DNA of 64,000 nt, from positions 128,501 through 192,500 of the forward strand of contig JAEMWC010000762.1 in NCBI GenBank assembly GCA_016490735.1. Direction: 5' to 3'. The notes below the pieces were generated by a model. That model was not told the DNA's origin. It did not search any database and saw only the letters and a list, made by a program, of their open reading frames with translations. Each line of letters starts with the position of its first letter. Within the stretch, counting starts at the first letter, position 1. This DNA is from Pachyseris speciosa (taxonomy: Eukaryota > Cnidaria > Anthozoa > Scleractinia > Pachyseridae). Positions 1 to 9,912 of this stretch are shown here, in pieces. Made by a program: the position numbers and the translations under genes.

Positions 1-426
1 ATTTTTCTATTGTTTTGGCACCAGCATGGCCATCTTATCACGTTACTGCAAGCAAAGAATAGCTAAGAATGTGTCCCCTCTCTGTTCATCATGCAAAAGC
101 TGTGAAGTAAGATAGCATCGAGATTTAGACATTTTATTGAGATAGACGACAGCACGTTTTGTTATATACCTACACTTTCACTCAACAAAAGGAGTACTGC
201 GATTGGTTGATTCTTGGTCACGTGCCCCTGACCAAATTCAAATGTATCCCGACCGGGATACAATTCCCCAATTGTTGCCCGCGTGCCCGGATACAGCAGC
301 ACGTGATTAGTGTATGACTACAAAGTGGCATGATCTTCAGCACGTGCTCACGTCAGCTTGATTGACGAGGTGGACCTGAGAACACTGCCAGTTTCAGTTT
401 TATAAATTAACGATAATACAAACGTT
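1..426. other. Intergenic, possible promoter of the exon at 427
   Basis: No coding signal is visible. Several E-box type CACGTG cores occur (near 220, 300, 343), and the stretch runs straight into the ATG at 427. It could be a promoter or 5' UTR, but nothing decides this. Confidence 0.3.
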
Positions 427-541
427 ATGGAACCCGAGACTAAAAGAAAACGTTTTTCTCAAGTATCAGCCGAAGAAATTCAGCATCTAATAGAAGGAAA
501 AGATTCGGAAAATACAAGAAAGGCATGTTCTACTTTTTCAG
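427..541 (+). CDS. Candidate first coding exon, KIAA1958/ZMYM-like (Crypton-derived family)
   Basis: An ATG at 427 opens a 38-codon stretch ending at a good donor (CAG then GTACTT at 542). If not spliced, the frame stops at 561. The peptide begins with a basic MEPETKRKRF run followed by an Ala-Glu-Glu-Ile and Gly-Lys-Asp-Ser-Glu-Asn-Thr pattern. From memory this resembles the N-terminus of KIAA1958/QRICH1/ZMYM2-like proteins that carry a domesticated Crypton tyrosine recombinase. That match is recall, not a search result. No second exon was found downstream before the LINE, so this may be an orphaned exon or retained gene fragment. Its length excludes a standalone protein of known type. Confidence 0.33.
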
Positions 542-676
542 GTACTTTTAAACGTTTGTAAATTATTCATTCGGCAGGCTTGTGAATAAAGACGTGTTTT
601 TGTAATGTCGTCTTTGTTTGTTTGTCAGTTTATTTTGCTGTGATTGTTGAAGGGAAAGTCTCGGTATATAACAAAG

Positions 677-818
677 CACTTAATGTATGATCCCTCGGGA
701 AACTAGTTAGTTTTGTTTTCCCTCGAGTCCTGATGTTTCCCTTGACTTCGTCTCGGGAAACATCAGGACTCTCGGGAAAACAAAAGTAACTGTTTCCCTC
801 GGGACCATACATTAAGTG
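677..818. repeat. Near-perfect palindrome (MITE-like hairpin)
   Basis: The arms begin CACTTAATGTATG and end CATACATTAAGTG. They continue inward through matching CCTCGGGAAA, TTTTGTTTTCCC and TCCTGATGTTTCCC segments to a spacer of about 12 nt at the centre. A fold-back of this length is typical of short non-autonomous DNA transposons. No clear target duplication was seen. Confidence 0.7.
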
Positions 819-821
819 TAT

Positions 822-1655
822 ATTGTTTTCTAGTTACCAGTCTGGATTGAAATAGAGCTTTCAGTTTAAATCTCTGTATGCGTTTTATAGAGATAGAAGA
901 AAGCACAGTTTTTTAATTACCAGTCTGGATTGAAAAAGGTTTTTCAGTTCAAATCTCTGCATGCGTTTTGTTTCTAACGGCACCATCGCTTAATAACAAA
1001 CAGAACGAGCCTATGCAGGGCTATTGTTTCTAAGCTCATTAGTGAACCTATCCACTTATTAGTGTTCAGGGAATCCCGCTTCATTTCTATTTAGGATCCC
1101 TTTTATTAGTATTCATAGAATTACTTCATTTGTATGATATTCAGGAATCCCTTTATCGATACTCAGGGAATTCTTTCATTTGTATCTACGAAATCCAAGG
1201 GAATCCAGTAACTGAAATAATTTTCAACATCTATAACTACTTGCGCCAGCCTTCCAATCATAACGTAAGTAAATATCAAGTCAAATAGAAGTTAAAGTAC
1301 TCTTTTTTTTTTCTTGTGTCTCTGTGTTTGAATAAACGGTAAGAAACTTTTTCCTTGTTAATTCAACTTTCTGTTTTCTTCCACAATGAAATAAAACGAA
1401 CGCATAAAAAAAAAGAAAAAAAAAGTCCACATTTGAGATAAATCTGTTGATTATAGAATACCTTTAATCGAGATAAACAGTTTTTCTCTTCCACTCTCAA
1501 GTGATTTTGGAGGGAGCGCAATGGTTAGCAACGTCATGCATGAGGATAACCATATACTTAAAGAAAAGTAAATTCAAAAGTTATATGATAGAGCTTAGAA
1601 ACAGAGGAATTGCATGAGCTCGTTTTTGCAGAATAAGTACTTTGTTCAGATAACA
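822..1655. other. Intergenic, no gene seen
   Basis: A short repeated sentence (TTACCAGTCTGGATTGAAA with CAGTTYAAATCTCTG) occurs twice at about 834-890 and 918-970. There are also irregular repeats of GGGAATCC/TTCATTTGTAT near 1060-1200. No coding signal was seen. Confidence 0.4.
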
Positions 1656-2101
1656 ATTAGAAGCTTGGCCCTAGGCGGTAAGACCATAAGAAATGCAAGG
1701 CTCAATTAACGATCGATAAATCCTTATAAGAGTATTTGAAGGTACAAAATGCCTGAGCCTCGCAATAAAACCAACAGCTTTACTTATTTTGGATGAAATG
1801 TGATCTATGTGATATCTCCACGAGAGGTTACTATCTATGAGAACACCTAAATATTTCACATAGTTTTTACGTTCGAGAGATATAGATTTCTGTAAGCTGT
1901 TATCATACATCTTTAAGTTCACGTCATAGTAAGCTTTATGTTGATAGGGATGGAAAATAACAAAGTTGGACTTACCAGTGTTTAGCGATAATTTGTTTGC
2001 ATTTAGCCACTCGCAAACTTGCATTAACTCATCATTAACGACTGCCTCGAGGGATTTCAAATTTTGTCAGCGGACAGGAGATTGGTATCATCAGCGAATA
2101 A

Positions 2102-2522
2102 AGGCCATGTTACACGAGGCAATTTTTCTTGCAACTCGCAACGCAACAAACGTTGCAATGCAAGTTGCGAGAAAAAATTCACGTGTAACACCCCATTTTG
2201 CAACTGCAATTGTTGCGTTGCGAGTTGCGAGAAAAGTAGAACGACCCTCTACTTTTCGCAACGTTGCGAGACAAGTTGCTTGCGTGTGATATCCCCTCTG
2301 CAACTCGCAACAACAATTTTTTCAGAATGGGCCAATCAGAGCTCATCTTTCGCTAGCGGGAGATTTCAAGATTGCGTCCGCCATCTTGTTTGTTATCGTA
2401 CGCGTTGCAAGTTGCGAAAAAAGTTGCCAACGTGTAACATACCCTCTGCAACTTGAAAGGTTTTTTATTCGTCATCGTTGCGTTGCGAGTTGCAAGAAAA
2501 ATTGCCTCGTGTAACATGGCCT
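2102..2522. mobile_element. PIF/Harbinger-like MITE inside the LINE, TAA target duplication
   Basis: Terminal inverted repeats of about 45 bp start AGGCCATGTTACACGAGG and end with the reverse complement. The 421-bp element is flanked by TAA at 2099-2101 and 2523-2525. The 3-bp TWA duplication points to PIF/Harbinger mobilisation. The interior is made of repeated GCAACTCGCAAC and GTTGCGAGTTGC blocks in both orientations. The small frames across it are artefacts. It splits the LINE immediately upstream of the FADD motif. Confidence 0.9.
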
Positions 2523-3039
2523 TAAGTAAAAGCTGAGCTTATGGGAAGCGAGGTAGATGTCATTAATATAGACTAAAAAGAGCAATGGACCTAAAATAGA
2601 GCCTTGAGGAACGCCATATAATATTTTCCTTTTTTTAGAGATGCTGGATCCAATTTGAGTAGTCTGGAGCCTATCAGATAGATATGAAGAAAACCAGTCG
2701 TTGATAATTCCGCGTACACCGTAGTGATGTAGTTTACACAATAATATGGAATGGTCAACGGCGTCGAAAGCTTTTTTTTAAGTCAATAAAAACACCACAA
2801 GAAAACGATCCCGCATCCATGTTACTTTGGATTGTATTGACAATATCTAAAATTTCATGTTGGGTAGAATGATTTTCTCGGAAACCATATTGAGATTGCG
2901 AAAGAATTTTATTTCTTTTCAATGAACAAAGTGAGGCGTATGTTCATCAATCTTTCGAACAGTCGATTAAACACAGAGAGTAATGAAATTGGCCGATAAT
3001 TGCCTGGGTTAGTTTCATCACATGCCTTAGCAATCCAGA

Positions 3040-3571
3040 GATGAGATTATATCCTTTATATTATCCTGACGCCCAAATTTGAGATCGTTGTTGCTCCATT
3101 CATTACATTTTAATGCAAGTGTGCGCGCGCAATTTTCCTGATGTTGTGCGCGTGCTTGCTTATTAGGCTGATTTAGCAGAGACAACGGCGCGCGCAGATC
3201 TAAAAACCGACTTGACCAATGGCAGAGCAGCAAATTGAGCACCGGAAGTCGTGTTCAGTCCTTTCGGCGCGCTCTCGCGTCCTCAAATGACGTTCCCGTT
3301 CTGTTGCTAAATTAGCCTATTTAGTTCACCTGTGCTTAGTTCGTTATTTAACGTACTCCTATTATTTTACGTTTTTTTTCCTTGCTAATATGTATTTTCA
3401 ATAACTGTGCTCACAGTGTGGGTGGCTCCTCCTAAAATGTTGTGCAATTGGTATAGGATTTGATGGAGCCGAAACCAATTGTGGAATTGCACACATTTTA
3501 GGTATCCTACTGATGAACAGTTCTTACATGCAGATATTTTTAGAAGCAACATTTGTTTGCGGTCTGTCACC

Positions 3572-3603
<32 letters not shown>

Positions 3604-3835
3604 CATACATACATACATACATACATACATACATACATACATACATACATACATACATACATACATACATAAACTTTATTTTTTCTCGAATTTAAGAGTA
3701 GCTATTATAAAAGCTAATGTTTCCGAGAAAACAATAACAAAAGAAGTCAACAAAACATACGATAACTTTTAACTACATTACAGGTATAATTACAGACCGT
3801 ATTGGACGACACGAAGTCTTATTACCAGAGCTTAT
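3040..3835. repeat. Composite insertion within the LINE
   Basis: LINE sequence is interrupted here. The left part (3040-3310) is GC-richer with runs of GCGCGC. The middle carries an inverted pair (AATTGTGGAATTGCACACATTTTAGG with a partner near 3432), then a long ACAT microsatellite. At the right edge (3783-3832) lies a partial, inverted copy of the GGTAATAAGACTTCG family seen complete near 4404 and 44601. Confidence 0.55.
3574..3671. repeat. (ACAT)n microsatellite
   Basis: About 24 uninterrupted copies of the tetranucleotide. Confidence 0.97.
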
Positions 3836-4261
3836 TACCTTTGAATTATAAACTGGGATAACTTTGGCATGCTTCAATTTTGAGGGATAAACACCACTTT
3901 GGACCGACATGTTTATTATTTCAGCCAAAGTGTAGGAAATAATTTTTTTAGCTCCTTTCAAAATACGAATTGGGCAGGAGTACAGTCCATAGGCTTTGTT
4001 GAGAGGTGTTAACATTACTTCAGATTCAATTTCAGGAGAGGTAACAGGATCGAAAAGGAAAGACTTAGGACATGCTTCATTACCAAGATACTCACTGAAG
4101 TGCCGATCAGAGGAAAGCACATCTTCTGCAAGTTTTTGTCCAACAGATGTGTAATAGCGATTAAGAATGTCGGTTAGTTCATATGGATTTTGGGTTAGGC
4201 CTTTACTGTTTGGGCGCTTAAGAGCTGTCAAGAGCTTGGAATTTTTTTTCTTAGGGCCGAT

Positions 4262-4550
4262 TATACATTTTGATTGTAGTCAATTTCAGAGCGACCTTAA
4301 GCAATTTACACTTCCTTTGTCAGTCTTTTAATGCAAAATTTCCTTCCCTTTTATAACTTGGCTCTTCTTCTCTTCTCGGAAATTGTAATTTTTGTGATTA
4401 ACTGGTAATAAGACTTCGTGTCGTCCAATACGGTCTGTAATTATACCCGTGATGAACAAATCGGACTCCCGCTGCGCGGTCGTCCGATTTTCTTATCACT
4501 CGTATGATTACAGACCGAATTGGACTCCACTCAGTCCTATTTATTACCAT
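4262..4550. repeat. Palindromic dispersed repeat, copy 1 (GGTAATAAGACTTCG family)
   Basis: About 290 bp nearly identical to 44458-44760. The last 150 bp form an imperfect palindrome. The left arm begins GGTAATAAGACTTCGTGTCG, the right arm ends CACTCAGTCCTATTTATTACC, and the centre is CGGACTCCCGC/TGCG/CGGTCGTCCG. Copy 1 touches the upstream edge of the LINE and the duplicated GPCR flank. Confidence 0.8.
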
Positions 4551-5832
4551 TACTAATCATTGTCAAATAATTTCTTGCTAGGACCTTGACACGACATTAA
4601 CTGCTGCTCGTTTGCATAAAACCTGTTGTTCATGTAAACTTCGTGTTTGCCCTTTTAGGTTGACAAATTTTTGACACACGAGAACACAAACACGAAGTAA
4701 ACCATTTCTTTCTTTAGAGCCCCTTATTTCAAACAATGTTAAACCTTAAAAATAAGAAAACCAACGAGAAAAGGAAGGTAATATTTTTTCAGACCTGCTT
4801 TGTCCTTCTTTTTTAAATGATTTTCAAGAATTGCGCTTAATAATTAACAGTTATTCTACGAGGGCGGGCTGGATACGAAGGGATAACCAACGAGGCGCCA
4901 TGTAAAGTGAAGTTATTCAACTGTTGCGGTATTTCAGTACATGAAAGTGTGTTTTGCTCTGATTAGCTGAATATCAGCTTGGAAAAGTTTCTTAGGGCTG
5001 TAACAAAAATTTTTAAACACGATGCCATTACTGGTCTTTGTCGTTCTAAAATACTCAGTAATGAATCCCATTTGTATTTCGGTTCCAGTCTCGGCATTTC
5101 TACTTGTTAATTCTGCTGCGAGGCGATTCATGTTTTAATGGCTGCCCAGTTCGAGGAAAAATTTCAATCAGCTTCGTTTATTTGCTAACGCATTCATTGA
5201 CCACATTAGGTACAACAGGTATATGAGCTGATAGCTTTTGTCTGGCGAGCCAATGAAAATGCTGGAAATTTGATATCCGTGGTTCACTTTTTAATAATGT
5301 CTGATAGCCACGTTAACATATGAAACGTGACTCGTTAAACTGAAAATTAAGTCTTCCTATTTAATTATAATTGTGGTAATGGATTGATCTTGTCTTTTTT
5401 CTCAGATTCTTTGTATGATAAACCATTTTAGATGTGCTATAAGTTGGGCAACAATATTTCTTTGGCATGAGGTTCGACGAGAATCCGAGGTTTCACACGA
5501 CGCCGAGGTTCTCTCTAATTTACATCATGAATAAGACTGCAAATAATTTAGCACGATATCAGACTCTTCTATATTACTTGGATTGTTTTCAAGAAAACAA
5601 TTCAGTGCTCTTTTAAAATGAATAAGTCACAAAGGACTTCGCAATGTACTTGAATTATATTTTATAACTTGGTTTGTATTCGCAGCACCTGTCCAGTTGC
5701 TTCATAAAAATTCATCATAGATTGAAGACTGACGCAGTCAATTTTGACATATTCGTGATATAAAGAATACGGTCACCAGAAAGTTAGTTTGTTATAGTGC
5801 AGCTCGCTTAGCATTGCTCTCCGTAGAAGGAC
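4550..5832 (+). promoter_or_regulatory. Duplicated 5' flank of GPCR gene 1
   Basis: This flank is homologous to the flanks of GPCR genes 2 (from about 15867) and 3 (from about 19556). Blocks shared by all three include TTGTCTTTTTTCTCAG followed by ATTCTTTG (acceptor-like, about 5391-5406). Also shared are GTATTCRCAG followed by CACCTGTCC (about 5677-5692), TGACGCAGTCAATTT (about 5732), and GTGCAGCTCGCTTAGCA just before the ATG. The acceptor-like sites suggest a spliced 5' UTR. CACCTG is an E-box and TGACGCA is AP-1/CRE-like. Function is inferred only from conservation among paralogs. Confidence 0.5.
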
Positions 5833-6756
5833 ATGGAGATGACAAACGTTACCGCCGATGACAGCCAAACGTCTCTCGAAGACCATTATTGTTCAACAGA
5901 GTTTGCTAAAGGAAGAAACAACGAGCTGATGGTCCTCGTAGCACTAAACATTTTTCTGTCAGTTAGCGCATCTCTGGGCAACACTCTGATTCTGGTTGCC
6001 CTTCACAAGGAATCTTCGCTTCATCCGCCGTCCAAACTCTTCTTTCGTAACCTAGCTACAACAGATCTTGCTGTCGGTATCATTCTAGAGCCTTTTTCTG
6101 TCGTTTATTTCATTTCTGTACTGAATAATCACTGGAATATTTGTCGCTTCTCATTTCTAGTTGTTCATATCACGGGCTATATTTTGTGTGGAGTTTCAGT
6201 GTTAACACTGACCGCAATAAGCGTGGACAGACTTCTCGCTTTGTTGTTAGGGCTCAGATACAGACAAGCTGTAACTTTAAAGCGAACCAGGGTAATATGT
6301 CTTGTTTTTTGGTTTGTGTGTATTGTAGGTTCGACGATGCACTTCTGGAGTCATCATGTAAACTTGTGGTTTGGCTACAGTGTCATATCACTGTGTTTAG
6401 CCACCTCAGTATTCTCTTACGCAAAGATATTCTTCACTCTCCGTCAAAACCAAGTTCAAGCACAAGGACAGCAAAACCAAAACGTTCTACCGAACAGAGC
6501 GCGATACAAAAAGACAGTGAACAGTGCACTGTTTGTGCAGGTGTCGCTAGTTGTTTGTTATCTACCACAGGCTATAACAGAGATTATTCACCTACAAAGA
6601 GGGATATCGAAATCTATTCTAGTCGTGAGGGTCTTCACAGTGATTTTAGTTTACCTGAACTCGTCATTAAACCCTATTCTTTACTGTTGGAAGATCAGAG
6701 AAGTGCGTCAAGCAGTGAAAGATATCGTCAAAGGACAGTTTTGTTCAACCAGTTGA
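5833..6756 (+). CDS. Class A (rhodopsin-like) GPCR, paralog 1, intronless, 307 aa
   Basis: A seven-transmembrane receptor of the plasma membrane, presumably coupling to G proteins; the ligand is unknown. Seen: an N-glycosylation site at Asn5 (NVT), GN50 in TM1, LATTD78 in TM2, Cys104 at the top of TM3, DRL at 132-134 (a DRY variant), CYLP at 252-255 in TM6 in place of the usual CWxP, NPILY at 290-294 in TM7, and a C-terminal Cys304 that could be palmitoylated. The short second extracellular loop has no Cys, and TM5 lacks the usual Pro, as in melanocortin, adenosine and cannabinoid-type receptors. A Cys20 in the N-terminus is shared with the paralogs. Length is normal for this group. The ATG at 5833 is chosen because it aligns residue for residue with paralog 2. 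It is the most diverged of the three. Confidence 0.9.
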   Translation: MEMTNVTADDSQTSLEDHYCSTEFAKGRNNELMVLVALNIFLSVSASLGNTLILVALHKESSLHPPSKLFFRNLATTDLAVGIILEPFSVVYFISVLNNHWNICRFSFLVVHITGYILCGVSVLTLTAISVDRLLALLLGLRYRQAVTLKRTRVICLVFWFVCIVGSTMHFWSHHVNLWFGYSVISLCLATSVFSYAKIFFTLRQNQVQAQGQQNQNVLPNRARYKKTVNSALFVQVSLVVCYLPQAITEIIHLQRGISKSILVVRVFTVILVYLNSSLNPILYCWKIREVRQAVKDIVKGQFCSTS

Positions 6757-6825
6757 TGTTTACAGTAGACACTCAAAACGAATTCGTTATTTTGAGCTTG
6801 TGCCTTGCTGTTTCTGTATGATAGC

Positions 6826-6831
6826 AATAAA
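6826..6831 (+). terminator. AATAAA polyadenylation signal, GPCR gene 1
   Basis: A canonical hexamer 70 bp after the GPCR 1 stop codon. Confidence 0.6.
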
Positions 6832-6976
6832 ATTTATCACAACATAGCTGGTAAATTCGTGTAGTTAAATTCAATTGCGCGAGCGTGCTTCATATTCCTA
6901 TTGCGCACGCTGATGATGTAGCAGAGGGAATTTCTCCTTACACAATATTTAAACTACCGCGTTGAAAATGTTATAA

Positions 6977-7167
6977 AACAATTGGTTCATGCGTCAACTG
7001 TGCGTTCATCGAGATATGAAGCCCTTGGGAAGTTTGGAGAGCACTCAAGAAGCTAGAGTTGCTTTCGGCTACGCCTCGAGCAACTCTTACGCATTTTTCG
7101 TGCTCTCCAAACTTCCCGCGTGCTTCATATCTCGATGAACGCACAGCTGACGCATGGACCAATTGTT
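6977..7167. repeat. Inverted-repeat element (MITE-like)
   Basis: The outer arms AACAATTGG and CCAATTGTT are followed inward by matching GTGCGTTCATCGAGATATGA and its complement, then GGAAGTTTGGAGAGCAC and its complement. A related GCTCGAGGCGTAGCCG fragment lies near 23548. Confidence 0.8.
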
Positions 7168-7590
7168 AAATAGAGTCTTGGAAATAAACGGTATTAAAAC
7201 AAATTTCTTTATAGCTTAACATGTACAAGGGAACACCTGTTACTCGATTCGTATATACTTCTACCAATCGCAAAATTTAGAAAGAAACATGTCACTTTCG
7301 TGATTGAAGTAAACAAAAGACCGAGTCGGATGGAACAAGCAGACAAACGTTCTTCCTCTGTATTTTTGTTTCTTTTAAATATCCGTCTATTGAGTGACTG
7401 ATCTGATGAGCACCCAAAAAACAGAAAGAAAAAGATAGAAATTCTACCCAGCTTAGTAAGGATTTGTTTTTCCCCTTTTAATTGGTGTGGAAAAGAATTT
7501 TCCAATAGTTACGTCTTGTCATGAAAGTCTCGTCTTGTTCGGAGACAAGCAGCCACGTGCACGATTTGCATTGCCTTAGATGCTCAGTAC
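7168..7590. other. Intergenic, no gene seen
   Basis: AT-rich sequence between the palindrome and the Gypsy relic. No coding or repeat signal was recognised. Confidence 0.35.
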
Positions 7591-9097
7591 GTTTCAGAAC
7601 TTGATGCGTCAAGTGGATTCTGGTAAATACGCCTACATCGAAATAGTGCAGAGTTGACTACATTCATCACTCCATTTGGGCGATTCTGTTTTAAGAGATT
7701 GCCATTTGGAATTGCTTGTGCCCCAGAATTTTCCAGTGTTTGATGACAGACTTGACAAAGAAAGAAGAAGGCTTCGAAACTATCAGGGATGACACTATTG
7801 TTTATGGAAAGTTATGCCGAAAAGCATGATGAGAACTTACACAAAACACTGCAAATCATTAAGGAGACAGGACTGAAACTGAACAGGGGCACATCTGAGT
7901 TCAATTAAAGAAAAACACTAACCTACTTTGGACATTTTCTCAGTGCGGATGGAATAATTCTAGACCCTGACAAAGAGAAAACTATCAGATAGCTTCCAGT
8001 ACCAACCAACATGCAAGAACGTCTCCGAGTGATTGGCATGATAAATTACCTCGGGAGGTTTATACTTAACCTTTCTAAAGAGATCCATCCAATGACCGAG
8101 CTGTTAAAGTCTAACAGAGCTTGGACTTGGGGCCATCCCCTGCAACAGGTCGTCATCAATTTATTAGAGGAAAGAACCCCCGATGACCACAGTCTTACCT
8201 GACAGGCCATGGCAGAAGGTGTCTACAGATTTGTTCTAGCTTGTTTATCGAAAGTAGACCTAGTGGTAATGAATAAATACTCAAGGGTCATCGAAATACT
8301 AATCTTAGTTGAGACGACAAGCCACTGAGCTGTCATCCAAAAGCTGAAGCCTTTATTCGCACAACGGGGTATTTCAAAAGAACTAGTAAGCGACAACGGC
8401 ACAGAGTCGGTTCAAGTCAGCTTCGTTTGATGAATTCAAAGTAAAGTATGGATTTAAGCATCAAGCCCGCACCATCACCAGGCAAATAGTGCTGCAGAAA
8501 GTGCGTTACGGATCTCCAAGCAAATTCTGAAACAAGAAGATTCATTCCTCGCTCTTATGGGTCTACCGTGTTACCCCAATCCCCGCTATTGGAAAGACAC
8601 ACTTGCGGCTGATTATGGAAAGACAGATACGTAATTAATATTCTCCCAACCATGGCCAAAGTTTTAGAGCCTAAGCTTCCAAACCGTGCAGCTGTTGAGA
8701 AAACTGATTTGGAAACAAAAAGGCGCTACAAGGAGTTCTTTGACCGAATGAATGGCACAAGAGAACTACCACGTGGGACTGGGTAAGAACCAAGCTGGAT
8801 AATGAGAGGCAGTGGACTACAGACGCTAAAGTCGTCAGTGAAGATCAGAGTCCTGGATCCTACATTATAGACACTACTGGGCGAATGTTGCGAAGGAGCC
8901 GAAGGTATCTGAAGAAGGTCCCTACACATACAAGCTATAATACACCAGAGGACGACTCCCCGATTCCAGATATCAGAAGTGGGGCTACTCCTAAAGACAC
9001 TCAGGAAGAGAATGCCGTAATTCCAACAAACAACATGAATTTGGTCCCCGAAAAGAGAACCTCCGATGGAGGACTTGTGCAGAAGCTTATTCGTTAT
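7590..9097 (+). pseudogene. Ty3/Gypsy pol relic (RT and integrase fragments)
   Basis: Reading across frames on the plus strand, an RT fragment begins with a DASSGFW motif at about 7598. It is followed by a TPFGRFCFKRLPFGI block and a degraded DDTIV motif where xxDD is expected (about 7790). Next come a LSADGI block (about 7940) and a MINYLGRF block (about 8040). RNase H is missing. An integrase-core remnant follows (KYSRVIEI at about 8276, then FAQRGISKELVSDNGTES at about 8355) and a C-terminal tail open to 9097. There are many stops and frameshifts, no gag and no 5' LTR. It is an old, internally deleted copy. Confidence 0.82.
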
Positions 9098-9319
9098 TGA
9101 GAAGACTTTTAATAGTGCTACTTTTATATGAGAATGAATATATGAAAATCAAATATATGAAGTGTTACTTTTGTTGCATATGAACTTTGAAAGGACAGTT
9201 GACAATGATTTTCATGTTTGCAATTGGATAAGTTAATCTTTAGGGTTCTCCGTTGCTGGATTTAAGAACTGATTCATTGTATGTTGTTTAAACGAGTATT
9301 TTTCCCTAATCGATTCCTC

Positions 9320-9600
9320 AAAAGGGGAGATGTATCGATATTACGTAATGTGATTGTTGCTAGGATACACTCAGGACATGTACAGTAGAGTTTTAGGATA
9401 CCAGGTGCTTGAGCCAAATGGCTTTGTTTGTACTTCGATGTTGTAGTTTATTAAACTTAGTTTGATTTCAAGACACCTATCCTCAAGGGATGCCCACTCC
9501 CAGTAATTTAACATATTGGTTACCATCCCTGGTTTTCTATAATAATTATCAGTAATGTAGATTCTAACTGAAGCACGCTGAATCATATCCAGGTAGATTG
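9320..9600 (+). mobile_element. Gypsy polypurine tract and truncated 3' LTR
   Basis: The purine run AAAAGGGGAGA (9320-9330) is immediately followed by TGTATCGATATTACG, the expected position and TG start of a 3' LTR downstream of the pol relic. The LTR's right end was not found. It is lost or interrupted near 9600, where the sequence flanking the PLE begins. Confidence 0.6.
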
Positions 9601-9717
9601 CTAGCAGTACCTTTCTGTATAGTGGGGGAGCTCACGCTAATAACGCGGCGAGACTGGTGAACGGTAAGAAACAAGCAAGGCTGGTTACACGGCTAGGAAT
9701 ATATATTTAAACCAATA

Positions 9718-9746
9718 TTTCGGGAGGCACAGCCTTCCTTCATCAG
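9718..9746 (-). ncRNA. Candidate hammerhead ribozyme core, PLE left arm
   Basis: On the minus strand CTGATGA is followed by a 6-bp stem (GGA/TCC plus GGC/GCC with one bulged A, TGT loop), then CGAAA. PLEs are known to carry hammerhead motifs in this region. Stems I and III were not convincingly paired by eye, and the first stem II pair (A-C) is off consensus. Confidence 0.42.
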
Positions 9747-9912
9747 GGTGTTACATATTATGACCCTAAGATGAAACGACGTTACAGTTTTAAAAAAAGT
9801 TGTACATGTAACATGATATTATAATAAAGGTAAACAATACAACGTAAAATAAAAAAACGTTACAGTTTGAAAATTTGAAAAAAAACGTAACAAGAAAACA
9901 AAAAGATAGGTA

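Larger units (their letters stand above)
1660..4240 (-). mobile_element. Degenerate LINE, CR1/L2-like clade, minus strand
   Basis: Read on the minus strand, the pieces run in order. An upstream RT-N segment lies at 4231-3836 and ends near a VIPVY motif. Fingers/palm begin at about 3038 with an NYRPISLL motif, then a GVFIDLKKAFDAVDH catalytic motif A (about 2800). A GVPQGSILGPLLFLVYINDI motif follows near 2600, then a FADDTN catalytic motif at about 2095. A thumb/connection piece ends at 1671 (KYLGVLIDSNLSW, then RIYRSLIEPCISYG). It is broken by an internal stop plus frameshift near 2920, a frameshift just after FADD at about 2060, a MITE (2102-2522) and a composite insertion of about 800 bp (about 3040-3835). 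No endonuclease domain is seen. It is clearly dead. Confidence 0.88.

Noticed and set aside
2064..2456. Plus-strand 130-codon Cys/Arg-rich frame and overlapping frames
   Set aside because: Lies wholly in the MITE at 2102-2522, and its codons come from GCAACTCGCAAC repeats.
3385..3772. Frames with Tyr-Val-Cys-Met or His-Thr-Tyr-Ile repeats
   Set aside because: Translation of the ACAT microsatellite.
6141..6821. Second long plus frame overlapping GPCR 1
   Set aside because: A shadow of the receptor in another frame, with no transmembrane or domain pattern. Similar shadows lie over genes 2 and 3.
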